DNA of 64,000 bases. Source: Rhynchopus sp. YZ270_cl-10. Its lineage: Eukaryota; Euglenozoa; Diplonemea; Diplonemida; Diplonemidae. The stretch is taken from assembly GCA_964035575.1 (NCBI GenBank), contig OZ037844.1:1073501-1137500 (forward strand), written 5' to 3'. Shown here piece after piece: positions 33,418-43,594 of the stretch. A model generated the notes under the pieces. That model made no database searches. It saw only the letters and a program-made list of their open reading frames with translations, and was not told where the DNA came from. Position 1 is the stretch's first letter. Each line of letters begins with the position of its first letter. A program made the translations under genes and the position numbers.

Positions 33418-36400
33418 GTGAGAAATGAACCCCTTGGAGTCCTGGGAGGGGCCCCAGTATCACCCCGGCTGCGCAGTGAAGGGGAGGGAGGGGAAGGTGA
33501 CGGAGGCAGCAGCAGCAACCACAACGAGGGCAATTGTAGCAGCAACCGTAGCAGCAACAGCAACAGCAGCTACAGACGCGGCAACAGTTCTGGTGATCCT
33601 AGTTGGGGTGGTGGGGGCTGCGGGAAGGGGCCCAGGGGATGGGTAAGCAGGGCAGGAACGTCGGCTCAACCCCTGATACTGTGGCGGCACTCCCAAGGGC
33701 TGGTGGCCATGATGGACGAGATCCTGCAGTGGTTCCCCGTCACACAGACAATGTTACCGTCATACGAGCAGGTGGCCAGGTGGACCACAATTGTGGGGGC
33801 TATGTGGGTCTACGCGCTGGTCATGGCTGTGATGGTGTCAGGGCTGCTCTTCCCACCGAGGCGGCCCAGACGGTACCGCAGGCACTGGAGGAGACGCAGC
33901 CGGCGCTTCTTTCTCATTTACAAGAGGAGTGCTGAGAGGTGGCAGAGCCGTAAGCAGGGGACAGTCCGAATGGAGCCAGGGGCGATGCGTGGGGGGGCAG
34001 ATGACGGCAATGTACTGGGCAAGGCGGAGGTCGATGCGCTGCTAGAACGCAATGGAGGGAAGCGCATCGCCAACGACATGCAAGGGAACTGCATGTACGT
34101 CTCCCTCATGGGCAAGATGGGCAGTTACCTGGACGTAGCCAACGAACGCAAAGAGCTGGCCAGGAGTGCGTTGACGACCGAGAAGAAGCGCGGCCTCAGA
34201 AGACACTTCGACACGGAGGCTGAATTCTCCACGTGGGTGGCAGGGGTGGAAGGAGACGCTTGGGGTGACCTGCTGACGCTACACCACATAGCCATGACAT
34301 GGTCGTTGACGATCCTGGTTGTGCAGCCGGGGGCGTGCCCCATGGTGGTGGTGAACAGGGAACGCCAGTCGAAGAAGAAGACACAAAAGAAGAAGCCACG
34401 GGAGGTGAGGGTGATATCGCTGATTGGGGAACACTACGAGCAGGTGCAGATGGACCCGGCACAGGCTTCCGCACTAGCCAATGCCGCCCCCATTGCAGAG
34501 CTCATCCCATCCCGGCTGGCGGTGTCTCCGATTCCCGGCATGACGAAGGACGCGACTTCTCCACTGGAAGGGGACTCCCCCCTCCTCTACTGCCCAGTAC
34601 CGTGTTGCCAGGGAAGCCGGTTCCACCGGGACATCCCCTTATCCGGTCCAGGGCTACGCGCACATATCGCTGGCCACCTAGCAGAGGGAGACCACATTCC
34701 GCACGACACTCTGCGGAAGTTCGGCCTGGGTCAATGTGGTGTGTGTGACGGCATCCGAGCAGCGAAGAACGAGACGTGCCTGCAATGCTCGAGGCTGGTA
34801 CAGGCGGTGCCACGCCCGTCACCCACCATCCGCACACCGGCGCAGGAAGTGGACGACCGCGACATGCCGGACTGGTATGAGATCGCGGCAGCACCCATCC
34901 CGACCCACGACACCGTGCCCAAAGCGATTGACCGGGCGGCGGCGGTGGAGTTCGCGAAGGTGTTGGAAGACGTAGCTGGCTGCAACGACGAGAACAGCTG
35001 GAAGAGGCTTTGCATGTTCGCAAAACTCGTGTTGTCCAGAAAACGGGGAGGTGCGAACATCAGCAAGAAGGTGGTGGCACAGCGGGAGGCGGAGGTGACG
35101 GAGTGGTCGCAGGGGGAAATTGCGGCGATGTGGTCTGCAGCGACTCGATCTCTTCCTGGGCGTGGGCCGGGCAAGGAGCGGAAGGAGCCGACGAAGGAGG
35201 AGAGGGAGAAAGCGTGTGTCACTGAAGTCCGGAACGGTAGGCTCGCAGCAGGGATGAGTCGTCTCCACAAAGGCGGTACTGCGCCCGTTACGATAGAGAC
35301 GACAGCGAAGCTGAGGGCGAAGCACCCGGAGGAGGCCCCACAGGTGGCAAACACCACTGCGCACGTTGCCCTCGAACCCCTGAAGCCCATCGACGCCCTG
35401 AAGGCCATCAAGAGCATGTCGAAGGGATCATCACCAGGCCCATTCGGTCTCAGGGGCGACCATTTGAAGGAATGGATGGTCAAACACCCTGACCTCAACC
35501 TCCTCCCCCTCATGACGCTAGTCCTGGACCTATTGCGAAGAGGCCAGGCCCCACCTGAGGCAGCAGAATTTCTTGCCGGAGCCACGCTCGTCGCCCTGAA
35601 GAAAGGTGAAACGGATGTCCGCCCCATATCTGCAGGCAACACACTTCGTCGGGTGGTGAGCAAGATTGAAGTGGGATCAGTCCGGACGCAGGCGCGGGAC
35701 AAGCTTCTCCCTGGTCGCCAAGTAGGGGTGGCGGTGGATGGTGGACTGGAGGCTGCTACAATGGTGGTGGCGGATTACGTGAAACGCAACCTAGGGAAGA
35801 ACAAGGTGATAGTCCTCGTGGACTATGAAAACGCTTTCAACAGCATCCACCGGTCCACCTTCCTCGCGGCTACTCGAAAGTACCTCCCCACCATCTCCCC
35901 ATGGATCGAGTGGTGTTACGGCAGGCCGACTTCCCTCCTGCACGGCGACGACCTCATCCAGTCGCAACGAGGGGCACAGCAGGGTGACCCGGCAGGACCG
36001 CTTCTTTTCTCCCTAGGGATCAAGGAACTGACGGAGGAGGTGAAGGCGATGCCGGGGATTGATGCCAGCTTGTGGTACCTGGACGACGGGACCATCATGG
36101 GCCCACCCGAAGCAGTGGGACGGGCGTTGAAGCTGGTGCAGGAGCGGAGCCTGGCGATGGGTCTGCGGGTGAAGCTGGCGAAATGCGAGGTGATTGCGCT
36201 AGGACAGCAGACGCCACGTGACCTAGCACAGGCGGGCTTGCCAGTGTGTGCCCATGGATACCCGGACGACGGTGCGTGCGCAGCATGTGAGGGCAAGGCC
36301 ATGAAGGTGCAGTACGGTGGGTTCGCGTTCTTGGGGGCGCCTATCGGTGACGACGAGTTTTGCGAGTCCTACATGGACAAGCAGGTGAAGGAGTTCGCTG

Positions 36401-39285
36401 AGCAGCTCCGCCTCCTCAAGGACCTCAAGGACGTACAGGTCGGGTTGACGCTTCTTCGCCAGTGTGAAGGCTTCGCGAGGATGGTGTTTTACATGCGTGC
36501 TATCGGACATGCGTGTACTCATCAGTACCTCAAGGAGTACGACAAGGAGGTCGACGCTGCGCTCGCCTCGTTGATGGGTGACACGGAAGGGCTTCTCCCA
36601 GAGATGGCACGTCGTCAGGCAGCACTTCCCTGCAGAGCTGGAGGCATGGGAGTCCGTCGCATCCGTGACCACTGGACGGCCGCGGCGATGGGGTCGCGGA
36701 GCGGGCTACATGAGTTGTGTAAGGTGCTAGACCCGGAGTTCCAATGGGATGCGGAAGGGTGGAAAGAGACTGCGACGGAGCACAACCGACATGTAGCAGA
36801 AGCAGACAAAGTAGACCCTCTGGTGAGACCAGCCACCCCTGTGCGACAAAGGGAGCTATCGGCAGGAATCCTCGAAGAACAGCTGCGGCGACTGTACCTG
36901 GAGGGTGATGCGGCTGATCGGGCACGGATGAACTCCCTCTCCCTTCCGCATGCAGGCGCGTGGCTCATGGCGCCCCCAACGTGGGAACATCACATCCCCC
37001 CGGAGCAGTTCCAGGCGGTCTGCAGGATCCGCATGCACCTACCTCTCTTCGCAGACGGGGTCCAGTGCAGGCAGTGTGGGCAGGCCATGGACGCGAGAGG
37101 CGACCACATTTTCGCCTGCAAGATGGGAGGACACCGCATTCTGAGGCACAACGCAGTACGCGACTTCGTCTACTCCGTTGCGAACGAAGCAGGTCTAGGC
37201 CCCACTCTCGAACCCCAACACCTGGTACTGGGGAACAAGAAGCCAGCAGACCTCTTCCTGTCCACGGGGGTGGGCGAGTCGCGGGGGCGGGCCATTGACG
37301 TGACAGTGTGGACCCCGACGTGCAAGTCGATGGTGCAGGGTGCTGCGGTGGCCAAGGGGTACACGGCAACGAAGGCGGAGGCGGCGAAGAGGGGGAAGCA
37401 CCAGGCCGCCTGCATTGCTGCACGGATCACCTTCACTCCATTCGCGTTGGAGACGACGGGAGGGTTCGGGCCTGCGGCATCCACAATCTGGACGCAAATG
37501 CTACGCTTCGCAGCCGACAGGAAGCTGGGCAGCAAGCAGGAGATGTCGCGTCGTTGGGCGTGGGGGATGGGCACTACGCTGCAGCGGATGATTGGCAAGT
37601 CAGCGATGGACAGAGGGTGTCTGCGCGGGGACACAGCAGGCGCGCTCAGGGAGAGGATAGAGGTGGACGTCGCGCCGTTGCCAGGTGAGGACGAACACTT
37701 CCGACTTCCTCCCGACCACCTGCCTCCCATAGATTATGCACCAGACGACGGTCTATTCGATATCGACGTGTCCGCACTGAACCCCGAAGAGCCTGCGGAG
37801 CACCCTGACCCTCCACCTTGCCCTAACCCGGCGGATGGGAGCGCAACTCGACCACAGACGTTCCACGAAGAACTTTGGAACACCCTCGGGATGACAGTCC
37901 CAACGGTAACAGTGCCGTTCACTGTCGGGGACTGCGCCTTTGATGCAGTCAGGTGGCTGCTACGGGAGTGGAGGGACATCTCCTCTGGGGACCTGCGGAA
38001 GCTTGCAGTGACGAGGGTCAAGCAGGACAGGGACCTGGCGAACTCGGCGGAACCGACTTTCGGGTCGTGGGTGCGCTGGATGAGCGTGGAGGGGAGTCCG
38101 GACACTCGTTCGTGGGCGGACGTGACGGCGTTGGCTGGTCTCTCCCGTGCATTACAGATAGTTGTGGCGGTGGTGCGGGCGGACAGCAAGACGACATTCC
38201 TGAGACCGGCGGCAGCCCCACGAGGTGCGATAGCCCTGCTACACGAAGGACCGGTGGGCGCCGGGCACTACTCCCCTCTAGTGGTAGGTGCAGTGGCGAG
38301 GGGGATGATGATGAAGATGGAGCCACAAATCCCCCCTGTGGAGATGCAGTGCATGAACACCGGAACGCTGTCGTACATGGGTGACAGGCAGGATAGAGAC
38401 GGAGAGATGGTGACGTGCGAGGGCTGCGCTGCGGTATTCGAGGACAGCATTGCACATTGGTTCTGTTCGGCGTGCCCACTCAAGTGGTGTACTAATGAGG
38501 CCTGCGCAGGGGAGGGCGCTAAATGTGCAGCACGCAGGCGCAGAGCCACCACCACTCCTTCTACATCGACCACCAGCCAGGGAGGTAGCTTTTACAACAA
38601 CAGCAACCCAGCACCCCCACTGGCCGAGGTAGAGATTAAGGAAGAGGAGTTGGATGAGGCCTTCGAGTCCAGCCGCATGGAGATGGAAAGGCGCAGCAAC
38701 AGCAACAGCAACAGCAACAACAACAACAACAGCAACAACAACAACGACACCAACACTGACAACAACGACGACGACGTTGCCGACACCAACCACGACACTA
38801 ACATGACCGAGAACGCCGCACCGACAATGACCGCAATGAGGACCAGCTTTCAACAACAAAAGCCATCAGCTATCCTGTGCGAATTAAAGGAGGGGTCGGC
38901 CAAAAAGGGTGCATGGAAGGAAGCATCCGCCAGGAAGAGGAGGGAACAGGCGGAGCAGCGCGTCGCCGAAAAACGCGCAGAGAAGGCTGCGGCCAAAAGG
39001 CGAGCACCCACCGCCCACCCAGCAGGATCTGACGCCCCTGTGGAGGTAGCTTCCTGTGCGAGGTATGGAGAGACTGTGCCCGCCAGTGTAGATGAGTGGC
39101 GGAGGCACTTCTACCCCGAGCGTGGGCAGAAGCAGGGCAGCACCCCCCTGAGTCCGGAGAGAGCGCTGCAGGACCTGCAGGAGTGGTGGGAGGAGAGGCA
39201 GGTGAGCGGTGACGGGAGACGGGAGAAGAGAGAGACGGAGCGGTTCCGGAACGCCAAGGAGCTGCTCCGTAGGATGGCTGCTTAG
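33418..39285 (+). CDS. LINE polyprotein: OTU, zinc fingers, RT, RLE, second OTU, zinc domain
   Basis: Enzyme set for target-primed reverse transcription. In order: a hydrophobic stretch near 135-150 followed by a very basic segment (RRPRRYRRHWRRRSRRF); an OTU cysteine protease with D220, C225 in DMQGNCMY and H339 in GEHYEQV; Cys/His zinc-binding motifs around 390-460; reverse transcriptase with GLRGDHLKEW, VDYENAFNSIHR, QRGAQQGDPAGPLLFS and the catalytic YLDDG at 887-891; then CRQCGQ...GDHIFACKMGGHRILRHN and PADLFL...AIDVTV, the zinc knuckle and PD-(D/E)XK-like restriction-type endonuclease near 1220-1300; a second OTU-like module with D1505, C1506 (GDCAFDAV) and H1617 (GHYSPLV); a Cys-rich domain near 1666-1705; an Asn-rich tract and a charged tail. 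The true start codon may lie downstream of 33418. Confidence 0.9.
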   Translation: MRNEPLGVLGGAPVSPRLRSEGEGGEGDGGSSSNHNEGNCSSNRSSNSNSSYRRGNSSGDPSWGGGGCGKGPRGWVSRAGTSAQPLILWRHSQGLVAMMDEILQWFPVTQTMLPSYEQVARWTTIVGAMWVYALVMAVMVSGLLFPPRRPRRYRRHWRRRSRRFFLIYKRSAERWQSRKQGTVRMEPGAMRGGADDGNVLGKAEVDALLERNGGKRIANDMQGNCMYVSLMGKMGSYLDVANERKELARSALTTEKKRGLRRHFDTEAEFSTWVAGVEGDAWGDLLTLHHIAMTWSLTILVVQPGACPMVVVNRERQSKKKTQKKKPREVRVISLIGEHYEQVQMDPAQASALANAAPIAELIPSRLAVSPIPGMTKDATSPLEGDSPLLYCPVPCCQGSRFHRDIPLSGPGLRAHIAGHLAEGDHIPHDTLRKFGLGQCGVCDGIRAAKNETCLQCSRLVQAVPRPSPTIRTPAQEVDDRDMPDWYEIAAAPIPTHDTVPKAIDRAAAVEFAKVLEDVAGCNDENSWKRLCMFAKLVLSRKRGGANISKKVVAQREAEVTEWSQGEIAAMWSAATRSLPGRGPGKERKEPTKEEREKACVTEVRNGRLAAGMSRLHKGGTAPVTIETTAKLRAKHPEEAPQVANTTAHVALEPLKPIDALKAIKSMSKGSSPGPFGLRGDHLKEWMVKHPDLNLLPLMTLVLDLLRRGQAPPEAAEFLAGATLVALKKGETDVRPISAGNTLRRVVSKIEVGSVRTQARDKLLPGRQVGVAVDGGLEAATMVVADYVKRNLGKNKVIVLVDYENAFNSIHRSTFLAATRKYLPTISPWIEWCYGRPTSLLHGDDLIQSQRGAQQGDPAGPLLFSLGIKELTEEVKAMPGIDASLWYLDDGTIMGPPEAVGRALKLVQERSLAMGLRVKLAKCEVIALGQQTPRDLAQAGLPVCAHGYPDDGACAACEGKAMKVQYGGFAFLGAPIGDDEFCESYMDKQVKEFAEQLRLLKDLKDVQVGLTLLRQCEGFARMVFYMRAIGHACTHQYLKEYDKEVDAALASLMGDTEGLLPEMARRQAALPCRAGGMGVRRIRDHWTAAAMGSRSGLHELCKVLDPEFQWDAEGWKETATEHNRHVAEADKVDPLVRPATPVRQRELSAGILEEQLRRLYLEGDAADRARMNSLSLPHAGAWLMAPPTWEHHIPPEQFQAVCRIRMHLPLFADGVQCRQCGQAMDARGDHIFACKMGGHRILRHNAVRDFVYSVANEAGLGPTLEPQHLVLGNKKPADLFLSTGVGESRGRAIDVTVWTPTCKSMVQGAAVAKGYTATKAEAAKRGKHQAACIAARITFTPFALETTGGFGPAASTIWTQMLRFAADRKLGSKQEMSRRWAWGMGTTLQRMIGKSAMDRGCLRGDTAGALRERIEVDVAPLPGEDEHFRLPPDHLPPIDYAPDDGLFDIDVSALNPEEPAEHPDPPPCPNPADGSATRPQTFHEELWNTLGMTVPTVTVPFTVGDCAFDAVRWLLREWRDISSGDLRKLAVTRVKQDRDLANSAEPTFGSWVRWMSVEGSPDTRSWADVTALAGLSRALQIVVAVVRADSKTTFLRPAAAPRGAIALLHEGPVGAGHYSPLVVGAVARGMMMKMEPQIPPVEMQCMNTGTLSYMGDRQDRDGEMVTCEGCAAVFEDSIAHWFCSACPLKWCTNEACAGEGAKCAARRRRATTTPSTSTTSQGGSFYNNSNPAPPLAEVEIKEEELDEAFESSRMEMERRSNSNSNSNNNNNSNNNNDTNTDNNDDDVADTNHDTNMTENAAPTMTAMRTSFQQQKPSAILCELKEGSAKKGAWKEASARKRREQAEQRVAEKRAEKAAAKRRAPTAHPAGSDAPVEVASCARYGETVPASVDEWRRHFYPERGQKQGSTPLSPERALQDLQEWWEERQVSGDGRREKRETERFRNAKELLRRMAA

Positions 39286-40025
39286 GAGGAAAGCGGCCAG
39301 CATTAGATTCGTTTTTAGACCCCCCCCCCCCCCCCCTTTTCTTTTGTGTGTAGCAACACTCGTTTCTTCCCTTTTCTTTTCCCCCACCCCTCTTCTTTAG
39401 AGACCTGTTTGTCTAGATTTTTGCTGAACTGCATCTAGTCCTCGCTCAGAATGGCCGTGAGTGACGCAAGGACTCGTGAGTAAGATGATGTGTTTGGTAA
39501 TCTGTGAATTCCCTTTCCCCTCCCCCCCCCCCCCCCCAGCCCCTCCCATACGAGTTCCATGAGTGACCGCTAATGGCGTTAATTACCCTATCAAAAAAGA
39601 CTACAAGGACAAAAAGAACAAAAAGGACGCTTGTTGTGACAAGAACGGAACTTCGTATTGTAAAAAGAAAACATCCCCCCCCCCCCCTCCAGAACCAGCT
39701 GGGTACCAAACTGGAACGCTAAGTAAAACCACACTGACTGGACAGTCTGTCTTCTCCCCTGCCTCTCCCATGTTAATACTCCATTTTTCCTCAATTGTCA
39801 ATGGTGCTGACTGTGCTGATGACAATAACAATCCATCTCTAGTTTTGTTCACTTTTGTGCCTCGTTCTAACTAACCGGCACTGTACAGATTGTAAGACAT
39901 CTGGCCCTCGCTTCGCTCGGACCAAGTGCTTTTCATGTGCATAGTAAACGTACCCCCCTCGCCCTGTCCAGTTTGATGTGGAAAAAAAAAAAGTCGAAAA
40001 AAAAAAAAAAAAAAAAAAAAAAAAA
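39286..40025 (+). other. LINE 3' region and poly-A tail
   Basis: Non-coding, with C-runs and three TTGTTGTGAC/CAAAAAGGACG-like low-complexity pieces, ending in an interrupted A-run. Confidence 0.6.
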
Positions 40026-40668
40026 CGTAACTAATAGCTGGCACGTAAATAGTGCCAGGTTCACAGTTAATTAAATACACAGAAACACTACTTCGAGTGT
40101 GGTTACACCGACCCCTGCAAATTCCCCGCGTACATGGAGGTGAGGGAGGGTGTGTGTGAGATAAAAACATCACCCAGTGTTGTTCATGTTCATAATGTAT
40201 TTGCGTACCTAGTGGAAAAAAATCGCTGTCAAAAAAAGTTACCTTCTTGTGTACCCTCTTTTACGAACAGTGTCGTATGGAGATTTGTGGGGTTGTGAAG
40301 ACCAGATCATACCTTCGTAAGAAGGTCTGGAGCTTTGGTAACAACAGACAGGGTGGACTCTAACCATGCAGGCGTATATCCATTTCGAGAAAAAGCAAAG
40401 ACATAAAAAGCGTGGGGCCAGTGGAAACAGGTGGTGTGGAAGTCTCCCTCCTGAGGGTGGTGGTGGGAATCTGTCTGCCTTGACACGAGTAAGTGAGGGA
40501 GGGGGTCTGCAAGATACAAACATCGTTTAGTCTTTTTCATGTTCAGAATGTATTTGTGTACCTGGTGGGAAAATCGCTCACTCACCCCAACGGGGTGTTG
40601 TGTTGGGGGTGTCTGCCTGCTCAAGGAGAACTTGCACTGCAGACGACTGCTTACAAAAGTTGTGAATA
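40026..40668. repeat. Two diverged copies of a short repeat with ankyrin relic
   Basis: 40150-40225 and 40490-40580 resemble each other (TTCATGTTCA.AATGTATTTG.GTACCT). At 40605-40640 the minus strand reads AVQVLLEQADT, an ankyrin-like scrap that also occurs at 44150-44185. Confidence 0.4.
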
Positions 40669-40774
40669 CAGTGGTTAAAGAAAGTTTACGCCTCAACTAA
40701 TGGCGGAATTGAAATCGATGGCGGAAATTACTTTAGGCGGAACTTTTCTTAGACGGAACTTTCTTTAACCACTG
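40669..40774. mobile_element. 106-bp hairpin MITE, CAGTGGTTAAAG ends
   Basis: CAGTGGTTAAAGAAAGTT at the left faces its exact complement at the right, with GGCGGAA repeated inside. The right end abuts the next element, so its own target duplication is not visible. Confidence 0.75.
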
Positions 40775-40775
40775 T

Positions 40776-42031
40776 TGGTGTGGCTGAAGGGGTCTGATTT
40801 GCACTTTTCCGCACTTTTTCCGCACTTGTTCGCACTTTTAGCATGTAGGCTTGCTGACTGTCTTTGCCAAATACACAGTCACGCAGGTACACAGTACCTA
40901 CAGTACCTAAAGGGGGGGTGGACCTATTATCCGGGTAGACCTATTATCCCTAGGATAATAGGTCCCCCTGTTTTGGAGTTAAATTTTAACTTTTTAACTT
41001 TTGGGATGGTAAAAAAAATTTTATTAAAAATTTGGGGTGGGATTCTGGCGTTCGGCCAGTTTGCGTGCTCGCTTTCATGCCGGTTTTGCCAGCGCAGGCT
41101 GCAGCAAGGCCATCTTCCTTCCTGGCGTTGCAGCTGGGGCAGAGGGTCTGAGGATGATGGTGGGGCTGGTTGGGCAGGTTGGGCTGCTTGTACTTCTGCT
41201 GCTGGGGCATCTATCTCCATCACCTCAGAGTCCACAGGGCTGTCTGGCTGCTCCACCTCCAAGACCTCTTCCTTCACCTGCAGCAGCTCCTCCTTCACCT
41301 CCCCTTTGCGCACCTTTGCCTTGTGCGTTGAACATCGCGTCCAGGCGCTTTTTTCCCTTAGGGAGGGCTTTTGGTGGCTTTGCTGCCAAAAGCTCGCATC
41401 GTCGTCCTCAGTCTCGTCGTCTTCAATCACCATCACGGCCTCCCTGTGAGCTTCCAGAGGTTCCGCAACACGTTAGCTAGCGCCGCAGGCGCACGGTGCG
41501 CTACTTTTTCTTTCGCCATGCTGCATTCCCCCATTCCGGTTAAATTGAAGAAAATTGTCCCCTACGAGTAGAATTCTGTGGGGGGGTAGGTGAGAGGCGG
41601 GTCGGAGCCCCCGCCCCTCACCTACCCCCACCCCAGCCCCAATCCAAAACCCAAATTACCTCCGTATGGACACGTATGGATTCTACCTTTTCAAAAATAA
41701 TTCACGTATGGATTTCCATACGTTCCACACGTGGAGCGTATCTCTGGTTTACAGGATTGTGCATGTTTAAGGGTAAAAAGGGGGGGAAAGAGTGACCGGG
41801 ATAGCAGCGGGATAACAGCGGGATAGCAGCGGGATAATAACAATTTTTAATCGACTTAAAATTTGGTCTGAAAGCGAAAATCTGAAATTTTAGGGTGGAT
41901 AATAGGTCCACCGTCCCTTTACAGTACACAGTGTTCAACTTTTACAAGGTGGGGAAAAAAATTTTGGGGGCTGATTCGCACTTTTTCCGCACTTTTCCGC
42001 ACTTTATGCTCCTCCCCTTTCAGCCACACCA
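40776..42031. mobile_element. TIR element, TGGTG ends, TTTTCCGCAC word, split by a nested element
   Basis: TGGTGTGGCTGAAGGGG and the complement of TGGTGTGGCTGAAAGGG are flanked by ACTGT on both sides (40771-40775, 42032-42036), a 5-bp duplication. The word CCGCACTTTTTCCGCACTT lies near both ends. The 1-kb AAGGGGG element sits inside at 40910-41919, leaving an original element of about 245 bp. Confidence 0.85.
40910..41919. mobile_element. 1-kb TIR element, AAGGGGG ends, copy 2
   Basis: Nearly identical to 19498-20506, flanked by TA (40908-40909, 41920-41921). It is inserted in the TGGTG-ended element, so it is the younger of the two. Confidence 0.9.
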
Positions 42032-42034
42032 ACT

Positions 42035-42112
42035 GTAGGATTGAAAAGTTGTGAAAGCTGTGAAACATGGTGAAAGTTGTGAAATTTTGTGAAACCCCCC
42101 CGGATAGCACCA
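42035..42112. repeat. Right-end remnant of a TTTCACAA-word element
   Basis: GTTGTGAAA is repeated and followed by CCCCCCCGGATAGCACCA, which parallels the right end of the element at 30136-30612. No left end found. Confidence 0.55.
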
Positions 42113-42211
42113 TCTATCTTCTTTCGGACTTTTTGCTCGATTTTCCCTCCTGTGACCTCAGAAACGCCAAGAAGTTATTTCATTAACACACAAGTACAAA
42201 AGGTTACCTTT

Positions 42212-43594
42212 TCAGGTGGTGGGGTTCATGGACTGTACCAGATGGAGTTTCACTCTTCCGCACCGTGCTTGAGGAGAACCTGCACCACATCTGCACGTTG
42301 TTTCTTCCTCGCATAGTACAGCGCAGTGTTGCCAAACATATTTCTGTGGTTCACATCCACCTCCTTTAAGCCCACGAGATAGCGTACAGTCTCGGTGTCC
42401 ACGCTGTGTCGCGTGGGTAAGACATGTGTCTCCATAGTTGTCTGCGACACACACGTCCGCACCTGCTCTAACTAACATCTTCACAATTTGGAGTACCCCA
42501 CTATCGCAAGCAGAGTGAAGGGGTGTCCGTTCTTCTGTAGTCTGTGCCTCAACATCTGCCCCTGCATCAATGAGCACCTGCACCGCAGCAGAGCGCTTAA
42601 GAAACACAGCCCCGTGCACTGGAGTGAAGCCCATGGTATTAGAGTGGTTCACATCCACCTCGGGAAAACCCACAAGATAGCGCACAGTCTCAGTAGTTCC
42701 ATTGACAGCAAGGATAAGACATGCGTTTCCTCCGTTGTCAGTGGCACACACTCCTGCACCTGCCCTAATCAACACCTTCACAAGCGAGAGGCCCCCTTCC
42801 ATGCTGGCGATGAGCAGAGGCGAACGTCCCTTCCCCCCCTTCACCTCGATGTCAGCCCCTGCATCAATAAGCACCTCCACCACATCTGCATGGTTTTTCT
42901 CAGCAGCAAGGAGCACTGCAGTGTTGCCGTAACTATCCTGATTCACATCCACCTCTGCAAGGTCCGCGAGATAGCGCACAGTCTCAGTGTTGCCAAAGGC
43001 CGCAGCCAGCAGAAGACATGTGTATCCGTCGTTGTCGGTAACACGTACTCCTGCACCTGCTCTTACCAACATCTTCACAACATCGAGTGCTCCTGAACGA
43101 CAAGCCAAGTGCAGAGGTGAACGTCCATTCTCATCCTTTGTCTCGATGTCTGCACCTGCATCAATGAGCACCTGACACACTGCAGGGTCCTCCCACATGG
43201 CTGGACAGTCTTCTTCTTCTTCCTCCTGCCCGTGTGGGACAAACGCAACGTTGCTGCAGACTGACTTCCAATGCTGCAAGAGGACCTCCGTGCACGCAGT
43301 GTGGTCTGCGTGGATGCACTCACTCAGCAGCATCCCGAAGCCCATCTGCGTTGTCTCAACATACGGAAGAAGCAGTGCGAGGCATTCATCGTGGTTCCCT
43401 CTGCATGCCTCGTGCACAGCATCGAAGGAAACCGTTTTGCTGTCTGTGTCTGGGCTGAGCTTCTCAAGTCCCACCCGCACGGCAGTCGTGTCGCCGTTCC
43501 TGGCAGCCTCCACCAAGACCGAGTCTGCAGAAAGTGTTGTGCTGTTTGAAGCCTTCTCGTCAGGTGTGCTGTCTGCGTGTTGCTCCTTTGACAT
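42212..43594 (-). CDS. Ankyrin-repeat protein, copy 3 (short, diverged)
   Basis: 460 residues from the ATG at 43594 (MSKEQHADSTPDEKAS). The first 130 residues align with copies 1 and 2, and about nine ankyrin repeats follow (DIETKDENGRSPLHLACRSG, VVEVLIDAGADIEVKGG). The basic KRRK near residue 17 is replaced by NSTT. Near 42400 the usual GGACACACCGAG is GGACACCGAG: two bases are missing, the repeat phase is lost and the protein ends in 55 unrelated residues at 42212. In the other frame the ankyrin pattern resumes (TETVRYLVGLKEVDVNH...) and stops at 42250. Either a recent frameshift or a sequence error. No intron seen. Confidence 0.82.
   Translation of the reverse strand: MSKEQHADSTPDEKASNSTTLSADSVLVEAARNGDTTAVRVGLEKLSPDTDSKTVSFDAVHEACRGNHDECLALLLPYVETTQMGFGMLLSECIHADHTACTEVLLQHWKSVCSNVAFVPHGQEEEEEDCPAMWEDPAVCQVLIDAGADIETKDENGRSPLHLACRSGALDVVKMLVRAGAGVRVTDNDGYTCLLLAAAFGNTETVRYLADLAEVDVNQDSYGNTAVLLAAEKNHADVVEVLIDAGADIEVKGGKGRSPLLIASMEGGLSLVKVLIRAGAGVCATDNGGNACLILAVNGTTETVRYLVGFPEVDVNHSNTMGFTPVHGAVFLKRSAAVQVLIDAGADVEAQTTEERTPLHSACDSGVLQIVKMLVRAGADVCVADNYGDTCLTHATQRGHRDCTLSRGLKGGGCEPQKYVWQHCAVLCEEETTCRCGAGSPQARCGRVKLHLVQSMNPTT

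Larger units (their letters stand above)
32023..40025 (+). mobile_element. Full-length LINE with OTU protease and restriction-like endonuclease
   Basis: About 1.4 kb of 5' leader, one 1955-codon frame, a 740-base 3' region and a poly-A tail (about 39994-40025). No long terminal repeats. The RLE-type endonuclease rather than an APE-type one places it with R2/NeSL/Utopia-like early-branching non-LTR elements, some of which are known to carry OTU domains. GC content is clearly higher than in the flanks. The intact frame suggests a young copy. No clear target-site duplication, because both edges are A-runs. Confidence 0.85.
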
